From NCBI GenBank assembly GCA_963765725.1, contig CAVXXI010000001.1, forward strand, positions 806,001-870,000: DNA of 64,000 nt, written 5' to 3'. A program made the position numbers and the translations under genes. The notes under the pieces are model-generated. The model was not told the origin of the DNA. It did not search any database and saw only the letters and a program-made list of their open reading frames with translations. This document shows positions 57,180 to 64,000 of this stretch, one piece after another; the stretch's first letter is position 1; each line of letters starts with the position of its first letter. Origin of the DNA: DASQEH01 sp963765725. GTDB lineage: Bacteria; Actinomycetota; Actinomycetes; Propionibacteriales; Nocardioidaceae.

Positions 57180-58214
57180 GTGGAGTCGGCAACCAGGAGC
57201 GATCGTGTCCCCATCGGCATCAGGCGGAGCGCCCCGCGGCGACCAGCCCCGCCGTCGGCCTTCCGCGCGCGCGGTCGGGCGACGGGCGGTAGAGCCGGGT
57301 CGACGGGCGGCAGAGCCGGTTCGACGGGTGGCAGGTCCGGTAGCGGGAGGCCGGCCGCCGGGGCCGAGCGCGGGAAAGGTCGTTCGGCGGCACGGGCACA
57401 GCCGGCCCCGGACGCGAGCCGTGAACGCCCCGGCCGCAGCCGGAGCACTCAAGGCCGTTGGCGACGCGACGAGCTTCCCGAGGCGACTCGCACAGCCGTC
57501 CAGGCCGAGTATGACGGGCCACCGATCCCCGAGGACATCACCGGGCACGAGGTCGACCGGTTCGTCAGCAACGCCCTGAAATCGTTGCCGGAGAAGCTCG
57601 CGATCCGCGTTGCCCGCCACCTGGTCGCAGCCGGCCGATTGATGGACTCCGACCCGGACACCGCCTACGCCCATACCGTGGCGGCGCGGGCGCGGGCCGC
57701 GCGGGTGGCGATCGTGCGTGAGGCCTGCGGCGAGGCGGCTTATGCGTCCGGCCGGTTCAAGGAGGCCCTGGCGGAGTTCAAGGCCGCCCGTCGGATGAGC
57801 GGCAGCTCCATCTATTTGCCGATGATGGCCGACTGCGAGCGTGCACTGGGACGGCCGGAGCGCGCCCTGGCCTACGGCAAGGACCCAGCGGTCGCCGACC
57901 TCGACGAGGCCGGACAGATCGAGCTGAGGATCGTCGAGTCCGGGGCACGGCGAGACCTCGGCGACCCGGGTGCCGCGATCCGGGCGCTGGAGGGTCGTGA
58001 GCTGCGCAGTCGCGCCCGCGAGCCCTGGGTGCCGCGCCTGCGCTACGCCTACGCCGAGGCACTGCTGGCGGACGGCCAGACCGGTGCCGCCCTGGAGTGG
58101 TTCGAGCGGGCGGCAGGTGTCGACACGGACGGATACACCGACGCCGCAGAGCGCGTCGCCGAGCTCGAGGGCCTCGTGGTGATCGACACGGAGGATCCCG
58201 CAGACGGGCGATGA
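57180..58214 (+). CDS. TPR-containing protein with low-complexity N-terminus
   Basis: This 344-residue protein has about 100 N-terminal residues rich in Arg/Gly/Ser with repeats (ATGGRAGSTGGRAGSTGGRS). A helical domain of about 240 residues follows with TPR-like units (HTVAARARAARVAIVREACGE, GRFKEALAEFKAARRM, WFERAAGVDTDGY). Similar genes precede HAD-tlyA-nadK in actinobacteria; the role is unknown. The start is unsure. AGGAGC before a GTG at 57205 suits a start in another frame (SPSASGGAPRGDQPRRR) that would need a shift before residue 100. The protein domain from about 57480 on is secure. Confidence 0.75.
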   Translation: MESATRSDRVPIGIRRSAPRRPAPPSAFRARGRATGGRAGSTGGRAGSTGGRSGSGRPAAGAERGKGRSAARAQPAPDASRERPGRSRSTQGRWRRDELPEATRTAVQAEYDGPPIPEDITGHEVDRFVSNALKSLPEKLAIRVARHLVAAGRLMDSDPDTAYAHTVAARARAARVAIVREACGEAAYASGRFKEALAEFKAARRMSGSSIYLPMMADCERALGRPERALAYGKDPAVADLDEAGQIELRIVESGARRDLGDPGAAIRALEGRELRSRAREPWVPRLRYAYAEALLADGQTGAALEWFERAAGVDTDGYTDAAERVAELEGLVVIDTEDPADGR

Positions 58215-58333
58215 CCGCCGGCGAGCCCGTCCACAGTCCTTCTCCTCGTGTGCCTTGTGCACAGGCCGAACGTGCCCCGTGGCTGCCCGTCCGTGTCGGG
58301 AGGGATGCTTGGGCCTGTCAAGGAGGGCAGACC

Positions 58334-58690
58334 ATGCCAGCACAGTCATCGGACGCGGAGTCGGCGCCAGCGGCGCGCAACGAGGTCCTGCTGTGCGGCC
58401 GGGTGGCGGCGCCGGCGGAGCAGCGCGAGCTGCCGAGTGGCGACACCATCGTGACCGCGCGCGTCATCGTCGACCGCGACAGCGCCACGCGGGGGCGCTC
58501 CGCTCAGCGGGTCGACACCATCGACTGCGTCGCCTGGGGTTCCCGCGTGCAGCGCTCGCTGCTGCGCTGGCAGGTTGGGCAGTTCGTGCAGGTCGAGGGC
58601 GCCATCCGCCGCCGGTTCTTCCGCGGCCAGGCAGGGTCGGTGAGCCGCGTCGAGGTGGAAGTGACGGCGACGCGGCGGCTGCCGGCGTGA
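58334..58690 (+). CDS. Single-stranded DNA-binding protein-like OB-fold protein
   Basis: This 118-residue protein has an OB fold: NEVLLCGRVAAPAEQRELPSG, TIVTARVIVDRDSA, DTIDCVAWGSRVQRSLLRW and VGQFVQVEGAIRRRFFR match SSB strands in order. It lacks the acidic C-terminal tail of the main SSB, so it is probably an accessory SSB-like protein. It starts with ATG after AGGAGGG. Two DnaA-box-like words (GTCCACAG, TTGTGCACA) lie upstream, probably by chance. Confidence 0.85.
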   Translation: MPAQSSDAESAPAARNEVLLCGRVAAPAEQRELPSGDTIVTARVIVDRDSATRGRSAQRVDTIDCVAWGSRVQRSLLRWQVGQFVQVEGAIRRRFFRGQAGSVSRVEVEVTATRRLPA

Positions 58691-58710
58691 GGCGGCGGAT
58701 ACCGCGGGCG

Positions 58711-59943
58711 TCAAGCCTCGTCGCTGAAGCTGCGCATGACGAGTCCCATCCGCGGCTTGGGGCCGAACGAGGTCGACTTGCGCGGCAGGATCCTGCCCGC
58801 CCGGGCGACATTCATCACCTCGGCGACCGTGGTCGGGTGCAGCAGGACGGCGATGCCACCGTCTTGGTGAGCCGAGCGCAGAGTCTGGTCGATCGTATGG
58901 TGGTAGCCGACCCGGTCATCAGTCAGGCCCCAGGCCGGCAGCAGGACCTCGTGCAGGAGCTCCGCGTCCGTGGTCGCCATCGACCGGGGCGGAGCCGCCC
59001 GCAGCACACGCGTCGACGCTCCGTCGGTGAGGACGAGCTCGCCGTTGCGCGTCGGTCCCCTCGGCCCGCCGGCGGGGACCACCTCCGCCCCCGACAGCTC
59101 GAAACCGCTCGGTACCTGCACCGACTCCAGCGGGAACTCCGACAGGCTCCGGTGGATCGCGCCCACCGCCAGTGGACAGCGAGACTGGTCGACGAGCAGA
59201 GCCAGTCCGTAGCCGGCAGGGCCGGGCGCAAGGCCCTCTCGAGACAACCGGTCGCGCAGCTGCAGGTAGGTCGCATAGCGGTGGTGGCCGTCGGCGATGA
59301 GCGCCTGGTGCGGAGCGAGCAGCTCATCGAAGGACTGCAGGTCCGCAACAGAGGTTACCGACCAGAGCCGATGGTAGGTGCCGTCGAGAGAGGTGACGTC
59401 GACGAGCGGTGGCCGCGCCCGGGCCGCGTCGATGAGCGGTGCCGTCTCCCCGTCCCCGTCGTACACCAGCAGGATCGGCTCGAGGTTCGCGTGCGAAGCG
59501 GTCATCATCGCCAGCCGGTCCGCCACGATGCCGGCGATGACGTCCTCGTGCGGAAGGATCACCTGCTCCAGCGCGTGGTGCAGCTCGACGGCGCCCACCA
59601 CGCCGCAGACAGCGTGATCCGCGTTTCCGTACTCGTAGACGTAGAGTGCCGGCTCGGCGTCGGTCGCCAGCACTCCCTTCTTGCGCCAGCGTTCGAGGCG
59701 CTTGGCCGCGCGGTCATAGGGGTTGCCGCCCGTCACCGGGTCGTTGACCATGCGCGGCAGGATCAATCGGACTATGTTGCGCGAGTGCTGCTGCAGCAAG
59801 GTGTCGATCATGGGCCGGTCCATCACGTCGTACGGCGGCGAGGTGACGGCGGCGATGTCGCCGACGACCGCACTGTCGTAGCGCATGCCCCGAAACGGCC
59901 GCAGCCGAAGCGGCGGCCGGGGAGTGCTTCGCTGCGTGGTCAC
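58711..59943 (-). CDS. DUF1015 family protein
   Basis: This 410-residue protein has the DUF1015 core: LRPFRGMRYDSAVVGDIAAV, SPPYDVMDRPMIDTLLQQHS, LYVYEY and LIADGHHRYATYLQLRDRL. The family is widespread, has a conserved histidine-rich motif and has no firm function, although some members sit with amino-acid or cofactor genes. The C-terminal GGIAVLLHPTTVAEVMNVA and LPRKSTSFGPKPRMGLVMR are also family features. The GTG at 59943 (TTQRSTPRPPLRLRP) is the best start. It is divergent from the HAD gene with 42 bp between. Confidence 0.88.
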   Translation of the reverse strand: MTTQRSTPRPPLRLRPFRGMRYDSAVVGDIAAVTSPPYDVMDRPMIDTLLQQHSRNIVRLILPRMVNDPVTGGNPYDRAAKRLERWRKKGVLATDAEPALYVYEYGNADHAVCGVVGAVELHHALEQVILPHEDVIAGIVADRLAMMTASHANLEPILLVYDGDGETAPLIDAARARPPLVDVTSLDGTYHRLWSVTSVADLQSFDELLAPHQALIADGHHRYATYLQLRDRLSREGLAPGPAGYGLALLVDQSRCPLAVGAIHRSLSEFPLESVQVPSGFELSGAEVVPAGGPRGPTRNGELVLTDGASTRVLRAAPPRSMATTDAELLHEVLLPAWGLTDDRVGYHHTIDQTLRSAHQDGGIAVLLHPTTVAEVMNVARAGRILPRKSTSFGPKPRMGLVMRSFSDEA

Positions 59944-59985
59944 GTTGAATCGTAGGCCTCCACTTCTCGCGACGAGGACGGCACC

Positions 59986-61026
59986 ATGAACCCGGCTCCC
60001 CGAACGCTCGGCGAGAGCGAGCAGCTCCTTGCCGAGGCCTACGACTGCGCGATGCTGGACCTCGACGGTGTCGTCTATGTCGGCGGTGACGCCGTCACCG
60101 ATGCCCCGGACCTGTTGCGATCGGCACGCGAACGCGGCCTGACCCTGGCGTTCGTCACCAACAACGCCGCCCGGACCCCGCAGGCCATCGCCGAGCACCT
60201 CTGCCGGCTCGGGGTCGACGCGGCAGATCGTGACGTCGTCACCTCGGCCCAGGCCGCGGCCCGCGAGCTGTGCTCGCTGGTGCCGCCCGGCTCCAAGGTC
60301 CTGGTGGTGGGCGGCGAGGGCCTCGACGAGGCACTGCGCGAGCGCGGGCTGGAGCCCGTCGACTCCGACCTCGACCAGCCCGTCGCCGTCGTCCAGGGTT
60401 TCCACCCCACCGTCGGCTGGAGCCTGCTCGCCGAAGGTGGCTACGCCCTGCGGCGCGGGGTGCCGTGGGTCGCGTCCAACCTCGACCTGACGGTACCCAC
60501 CGACCGTGGCATCGCACCCGGCAACGGCGCCCTCGTCGGTGTGCTCGAGGCGGCGACGGGGAGGCGCCCCGACGTCGTGGCCGGCAAGCCGTACCGGCCC
60601 CTCTTCGACGAGACGGTGCGGCGCACGTCGGCACAGCGGCCGCTGATGGTCGGCGACCGCCTCGACACCGACATCGAAGGCGCCATTGCGTGCGGAGCGG
60701 ACTCCCTGCTGGTGATGACCGGAGTGACCGACGTGCATGCGCTGTGCCGGGCACCGTCGGGTTCGCGTCCGCTGTACGTGTCCTGGACCCTGCACGGTCT
60801 ACTCACGTCGCACCACCGGCCGCAGCGGAGCGACGACGGTGCCTGGTCCCTGTCCGACTGGGAGGTGGCCACCGACGACGGCACCCTCGTGGTCCGACGC
60901 ACCGGGAGCGACGCCGATGAGGGTCTGCGCGCGGTTGCCGTGGCAGCATGGCACTTCTACGACGCGTCGAGCTCCGACTCCGCCCTCGACACCTCCGGGC
61001 TCGATGACATCTGGCCGGCCGGCTAA
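59986..61026 (+). CDS. HAD-superfamily (class IIA) phosphatase
   Basis: This 346-residue hydrolase resembles NagD/phosphoglycolate phosphatase. Motif I is AMLDLDGVVYVGGDAV, motif II LAFVTNNAARTP, Lys in VVAGKPYRPLF and motif IV MVGDRLDTDIEGAIACGAD. A C-terminal extension of about 80 residues (TSHHRPQRSDDGAWSLSDWE on) is common in actinobacterial homologues next to tlyA. The substrate is unknown. ACGAGGACG precedes the ATG. Confidence 0.9.
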   Translation: MNPAPRTLGESEQLLAEAYDCAMLDLDGVVYVGGDAVTDAPDLLRSARERGLTLAFVTNNAARTPQAIAEHLCRLGVDAADRDVVTSAQAAARELCSLVPPGSKVLVVGGEGLDEALRERGLEPVDSDLDQPVAVVQGFHPTVGWSLLAEGGYALRRGVPWVASNLDLTVPTDRGIAPGNGALVGVLEAATGRRPDVVAGKPYRPLFDETVRRTSAQRPLMVGDRLDTDIEGAIACGADSLLVMTGVTDVHALCRAPSGSRPLYVSWTLHGLLTSHHRPQRSDDGAWSLSDWEVATDDGTLVVRRTGSDADEGLRAVAVAAWHFYDASSSDSALDTSGLDDIWPAG

Positions 61027-61052
61027 CGGGGCACCGCGGCGAAGGGAGCGAC

Positions 61053-61238
61053 ATGGACATCTGCTCGAGCGCCTCGGCGCGCTACGACACCGGCGACGAA
61101 CGTGTCGACCGTGCCCTCGAACGGCTCGCGGAACTCGACTCCGCTGACGTCTCGGCGCACGCGCCGATCTACGACGACGTCCAGCGCTCCCTCGCCGCCG
61201 TGCTCGACGACGCTCCCGCCGTACCGGCCGAGCAGTGA
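61053..61238 (+). CDS. Small conserved protein between HAD phosphatase and tlyA
   Basis: This 61-residue acidic protein starts MDICSSASARYDTGDERVDR. A short ORF with DxRVDxALxRLAELD followed by a second helix is usual at this place in actinobacteria. The function is unknown; it looks like a two-helix protein. Strong GAAGGGAG lies upstream. It ends just before tlyA, so coupling is likely. Confidence 0.75.
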   Translation: MDICSSASARYDTGDERVDRALERLAELDSADVSAHAPIYDDVQRSLAAVLDDAPAVPAEQ

Positions 61239-61239
61239 G

Positions 61240-62046
61240 GTGCCGAGGCGGCAACGGCTCGACGCCGAGCTGGTGCGGCGTGGACTCGCTCGCAGCCGCG
61301 AGCACGCCGGCGACCTGATCGCTCAGGGCCGCGTCAGCGTCGGCGGCACAGCGGCCACGAAGGCCGCCACCGGCGTGTCGACCGACGTCGCGCTCGTCGT
61401 CACGGCCGATCCCGCCCGGCCCGAGTACGTGTCGCGGGGCGGTCACAAGCTCGCTGGGGCGTTGCAGCGGTTCGGGCCCGACGGACTGCATACCCAGGGG
61501 CGTCAGGCGCTCGACGCCGGGGCGTCGACGGGCGGCTTCACCGACGTGCTGCTTCGCAGGGGAGTGGCGCAGGTGGTCGCCGTCGACGTGGGCTACGGAC
61601 AGCTGGCCTGGCCGCTCCGCCAGGACCCCCGCGTCACCGTGGTGGACCGGACCAACGTCCGGGACCTGAGACCGGAGCACCTGCCGTACGCGCCCGATCT
61701 GGTTGTCGCCGACCTGTCGTTCATCTCACTGAGCCTCGTTCTGCCGGCGCTCACGGCCGTCGCCCGTGCCGACGCCGACCTCGTGCTGATGGTGAAGCCC
61801 CAGTTCGAGGTCGGTCGCGGCCGACTGGGGGCGGGGGGAGTCGTCCGCGACGCCGCGCTGCGGACCGAGTCGGTCCTCTCGGTCGCCGGGGCCGGACGGA
61901 CCGTCGGCCTCGGCGTGCTGGGGATCTGCGCCAGCCCGCTGCCGGGTCCGGCCGGTAACGTCGAGTACTTCATCTGGTTCCGCCGCGGCGCTCCCGACGT
62001 CGTCGCCGCCGACGTCGAGCGGGTCGTGTCCGAGGGACCACAGTGA
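61240..62046 (+). CDS. tlyA: TlyA-family rRNA (cytidine-2'-O)-methyltransferase
   Basis: This methyltransferase modifies 16S and 23S rRNA 2'-O positions and affects capreomycin sensitivity in mycobacteria. Its 268 residues have an N-terminal S4 RNA-binding domain (LDAELVRRGLARSREHAGDL) and an FtsJ-type SAM domain (ALDAGASTGGFTDVLLRRG; VVADLSFISLSLVLPAL; LMVKPQFEVGRGRLG). The start is GTG at 61240, one base after the upstream stop. nadK follows by 4 bp. Confidence 0.95.
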   Translation: MPRRQRLDAELVRRGLARSREHAGDLIAQGRVSVGGTAATKAATGVSTDVALVVTADPARPEYVSRGGHKLAGALQRFGPDGLHTQGRQALDAGASTGGFTDVLLRRGVAQVVAVDVGYGQLAWPLRQDPRVTVVDRTNVRDLRPEHLPYAPDLVVADLSFISLSLVLPALTAVARADADLVLMVKPQFEVGRGRLGAGGVVRDAALRTESVLSVAGAGRTVGLGVLGICASPLPGPAGNVEYFIWFRRGAPDVVAADVERVVSEGPQ

Positions 62047-62050
62047 GAAG

Positions 62051-62998
62051 GTGGTGAGCGTGACCGAGCCCACCACGTCGACGCGACGTACCGTCCTGCT
62101 CATCGTCCATACCGGCCGGAAGGAGGCCGTCGAGGTCGCGTGTGCCGTCGCCAGCAGGCTGATGGCCGAGGACCTGACCGTCCGGCTGCTCGACGATGAG
62201 GCCCCCGACCTCGCCATTACCGGCGCCGAGGTCGTCCCCGAGGCCGGCGGAGCCGACGGCTGCGAGCTCGCGGTCGTCATCGGAGGTGACGGGACGATCC
62301 TGCGCGGCGCCGCGCTGGCGCGGATGGCGCGCACGCCGCTGCTCGGCATCAACCTCGGTCACGTCGGCTTCCTGGCCGAAGCGGAGTGGGACGACCTCGA
62401 GTCGACGGTCGACTCCATCATCGCCGCCCGCTACTCGGTGGAGGAGCGGCTGACGGTCGACGTGAGCGTCACGGTCGACGGCACGACGACAGCCCAGGGG
62501 TGGGCGCTCAACGAGGCCAGTATCGAGAAGGCCGCCCGTCAGCGGATGATCGAGGTCGTCGTCGAGGTCAACGACCGGCCACTGTCGCGCTGGGGGTGCG
62601 ACGGCGTCGTGTTCGCCACGCCTACGGGCTCGACCGCCTACGCGTTCAGCGCCGGCGGCCCGGTCGTGTGGCCCGAGGTCGAGGCGCTGCTGCTCGTGCC
62701 GATCAGCGCCCACGCCCTCTTCGCCCGGCCCATGGTCGCCTCACCCGGCTCCGTGCTCGCCGTCGAGCTCCTCCCGAACAGCGAGGCGGTGCTCTGGTGC
62801 GACGGTCGCCGCATGGTCGAGCTGCCGCCCGGCGCCCGGGTCGAGGTCTGCCGGGGCAAGCACCCGATCCTGCTGGCCCGCCTGCACCACGCGGAGTTCA
62901 CCGATCGCCTGGTGGCGAAGTTCGGTCTGCCCGTTGCGGGCTGGCGCGGCGCGGGCGAGCGGAGACTGTTTGCCGAGGAGGCCGCCCGCGATGCTTGA
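62051..62998 (+). CDS. nadK: NAD kinase
   Basis: This enzyme phosphorylates NAD to NADP. Its 315 residues contain the GGDGT motif (AVVIGGDGTILRGAALARM), GINLGHVGFLAEAEW and the NE pair in WALNEASIEK. The glycine-rich TPTGSTAYAFSAGGPVVWPE also matches. Three in-frame GTG codons (62051, 62054, 62060) could start it. It overlaps recN by 8 bp, the conserved tlyA-nadK-recN order. Confidence 0.96.
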   Translation: MVSVTEPTTSTRRTVLLIVHTGRKEAVEVACAVASRLMAEDLTVRLLDDEAPDLAITGAEVVPEAGGADGCELAVVIGGDGTILRGAALARMARTPLLGINLGHVGFLAEAEWDDLESTVDSIIAARYSVEERLTVDVSVTVDGTTTAQGWALNEASIEKAARQRMIEVVVEVNDRPLSRWGCDGVVFATPTGSTAYAFSAGGPVVWPEVEALLLVPISAHALFARPMVASPGSVLAVELLPNSEAVLWCDGRRMVELPPGARVEVCRGKHPILLARLHHAEFTDRLVAKFGLPVAGWRGAGERRLFAEEAARDA

Positions 62999-64000
62999 GG
63001 AGCTCTCGATCTCGGGCCTCGGGGTCATCGACTCCGCCGGTCTCGAGTTCGGGCCCGGTCTCAACGTCCTGACCGGGGAGACGGGCGCCGGCAAGACCAT
63101 GGTCGTGACCGCGCTCGGGCTGCTGCTCGGCGCCCGCGCCGACTCCGGCGCCGTGCGGCAGGGGTCCCCGCGAGCCCGCGTACAGGGCCGGATACGGGTG
63201 GATCCAGTGTCACCGGTGGCGATGCGGGCGGTGGGAGCCGGCTCCGATCTGGACGACGACGCCCTGATCCTCGCGCGGACGGTGACGCCGGAGGGTCGTT
63301 CGCGGGCGAGTGCGGGAGGAGCGGCTGTACCGGCGACCGTGCTCTCGGAGCTGGCCGCCGACCTCGTCGTCGTCCACGGGCAGTCCGACCAGCAGGTGCT
63401 GCTGTCCCCGGCCAGGCAGCGCGACTACCTCGACGCGTTCGGCGGCCCGGACGTGCTCAGGGCGCGAGACCCTTACCGCGAGACCTTCGACCGGCTCACC
63501 GCCGTGACCTCGGAGCTCGACGCGATCGTCGGGAGGGCCCGCGAACGCGCGCAGGAGGCCGACCTGCTGCGCTTCGGCATCGGCGAGATCACGGCGCTCG
63601 AGCCCCGGGCCGGAGAGGACGTCGAGCTCGTCGCCGAGGAGTCCCGGCTGGCGCACGTCGACGGTCTGCGCCGCGCCGCGGACGACGCCCGGTACGCCCT
63701 CAGCGGCGACGAGGCGCTCGAGACGGCCAACGCGCTGGGCCTGGTCGCGGGCGCCCGCAAGAGCCTGGATGCCGAGCGTGACCACGACCCCGCGCTGGCC
63801 GCGATCGCCGAGTCGCTGGCCGCTGCCTCCTACGCGCTCGCCGACGCCGCTGCCGATCTCAGCTCGTACGCCGAGTCGCTCGAGACCGACCCGATCCGGT
63901 TGGGCATCGTGCAGGACAGGCGAGCCCGGCTGGGCGCGCTCAGCGCGAAGTACGGCGACACCATCGACGACGTCCTGCAGTGGCTCGAGCGGGCGCAACG
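62991..64000 (+). CDS. recN: DNA repair protein RecN, 5' part (runs off the window)
   Basis: This is an SMC-like ATPase that works in double-strand break repair. The visible about 336 residues start MLEELSISGLGVIDSAGLEF with Walker A LTGETGAGKTMVVTALGLLL. They continue with VVVHGQSDQQVLLSPARQRDYLD and then the start of the coiled coil (YRETFDRLTAVTSELDAIV). The C-terminal ATPase half is beyond the window. The ATG lies inside the nadK end. Confidence 0.96.
   Translation, partial: MLEELSISGLGVIDSAGLEFGPGLNVLTGETGAGKTMVVTALGLLLGARADSGAVRQGSPRARVQGRIRVDPVSPVAMRAVGAGSDLDDDALILARTVTPEGRSRASAGGAAVPATVLSELAADLVVVHGQSDQQVLLSPARQRDYLDAFGGPDVLRARDPYRETFDRLTAVTSELDAIVGRARERAQEADLLRFGIGEITALEPRAGEDVELVAEESRLAHVDGLRRAADDARYALSGDEALETANALGLVAGARKSLDAERDHDPALAAIAESLAAASYALADAAADLSSYAESLETDPIRLGIVQDRRARLGALSAKYGDTIDDVLQWLERAQ

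Noticed and set aside
58225..58265. DnaA boxes (GTCCACAG, TTGTGCACA) as a replication origin
   Set aside because: There are only two imperfect words, with no AT-rich unwinding element and no dnaA/dnaN neighbours.
61146..61157. An isolated exact GACGTCTCGGCG, the right end of the 63-bp element, inside the 61-residue protein gene
   Set aside because: The 51 bp upstream do not align well with the element and the opposite end is absent. One 12-mer match in GC-rich coding DNA can arise by chance.

Overview
The window is chromosomal DNA of a high-GC actinobacterium. The 16S, 23S and 5S rRNA genes, the order infC-rpmI-rplT, tsnR-like methyltransferase, pheS-pheT, the arg operon, tyrS, rrn, tlyA-nadK-recN, the frequent GTG starts and the many 1-4 nt stop/start overlaps all fit Actinomycetes. 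The 16S looks compatible with Propionibacteriales or relatives, but I do not assign it below class.

Layout. 0-3.1 kb: two divergent aldo/keto reductases separated by arrays of a 22-bp repeat, then an NAD(P)-dependent epimerase. 3.2-4.8 kb: hisE, hisG and a PH-domain membrane protein. 4.8-5.6 kb: a Stf0-type sulfotransferase. 5.6-28.1 kb: a catabolic island. On the minus strand are homologues of the three AllFGH (FdrA/DUF1116/DUF2877) carbamoyltransferase subunits. Divergent from them are an NCS2 uracil/xanthine-type permease, a three-subunit molybdenum hydroxylase with a CoxG-like partner, a nitrilase-fold amidase and HyuA/HyuB. A large LuxR-type ATPase regulator, a vanadium haloperoxidase-like secreted protein, a carbamate kinase and a barbiturase/cyanuric acid amidohydrolase follow. 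28-31 kb: galM-like epimerase, tandem GNAT protein and a uridine-kinase-like P-loop protein. 31-48.6 kb: infC-rpmI-rplT, an rRNA methyltransferase, an orphan histidine kinase, pheST, an AAA+ ATPase, a small membrane protein, argCJBDRGH (no argF) and a 3-methyladenine DNA glycosylase. 48.7-51.3 kb: an ABC ATPase remnant, then tyrS and an alpha-hydroxy-acid oxidase, both broken by many small indels. 51.3-57.1 kb: one rRNA operon without spacer tRNAs. 57.2-64 kb: TPR protein, SSB-like protein, DUF1015, HAD phosphatase, a 61-residue protein, tlyA, nadK and the 5' part of recN.

Main biological proposal (inference). The 5.6-28 kb island could import a pyrimidine, oxidise it to barbiturate with the Mo-hydroxylase and open the ring to ureidomalonate with the barbiturase. 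AllFGH-type subunits could then phosphorolyse ureidomalonate, which is the one-carbon-longer analogue of oxalurate, to carbamoyl phosphate. Carbamate kinase would make ATP from it, and the nitrilase-type amidase could deaminate the remaining malonamate. This would be an ATP-yielding version of oxidative pyrimidine breakdown.

A second notable signal is a dispersed 63-bp element with 12-bp inverted ends. There are seven copies, five inside the island. One copy is inserted in frame in hyuB and one supplies the C-terminal tail of the AllG homologue. Several genes (both aldo/keto reductases, the amidase, the GNAT protein, tyrS, the oxidase, possibly the carbamate kinase end) carry single-base shifts in G/C-rich runs. 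Residual sequencing error is the simplest explanation and should be excluded before calling them pseudogenes. I see no tRNA gene, CRISPR array or insertion sequence.
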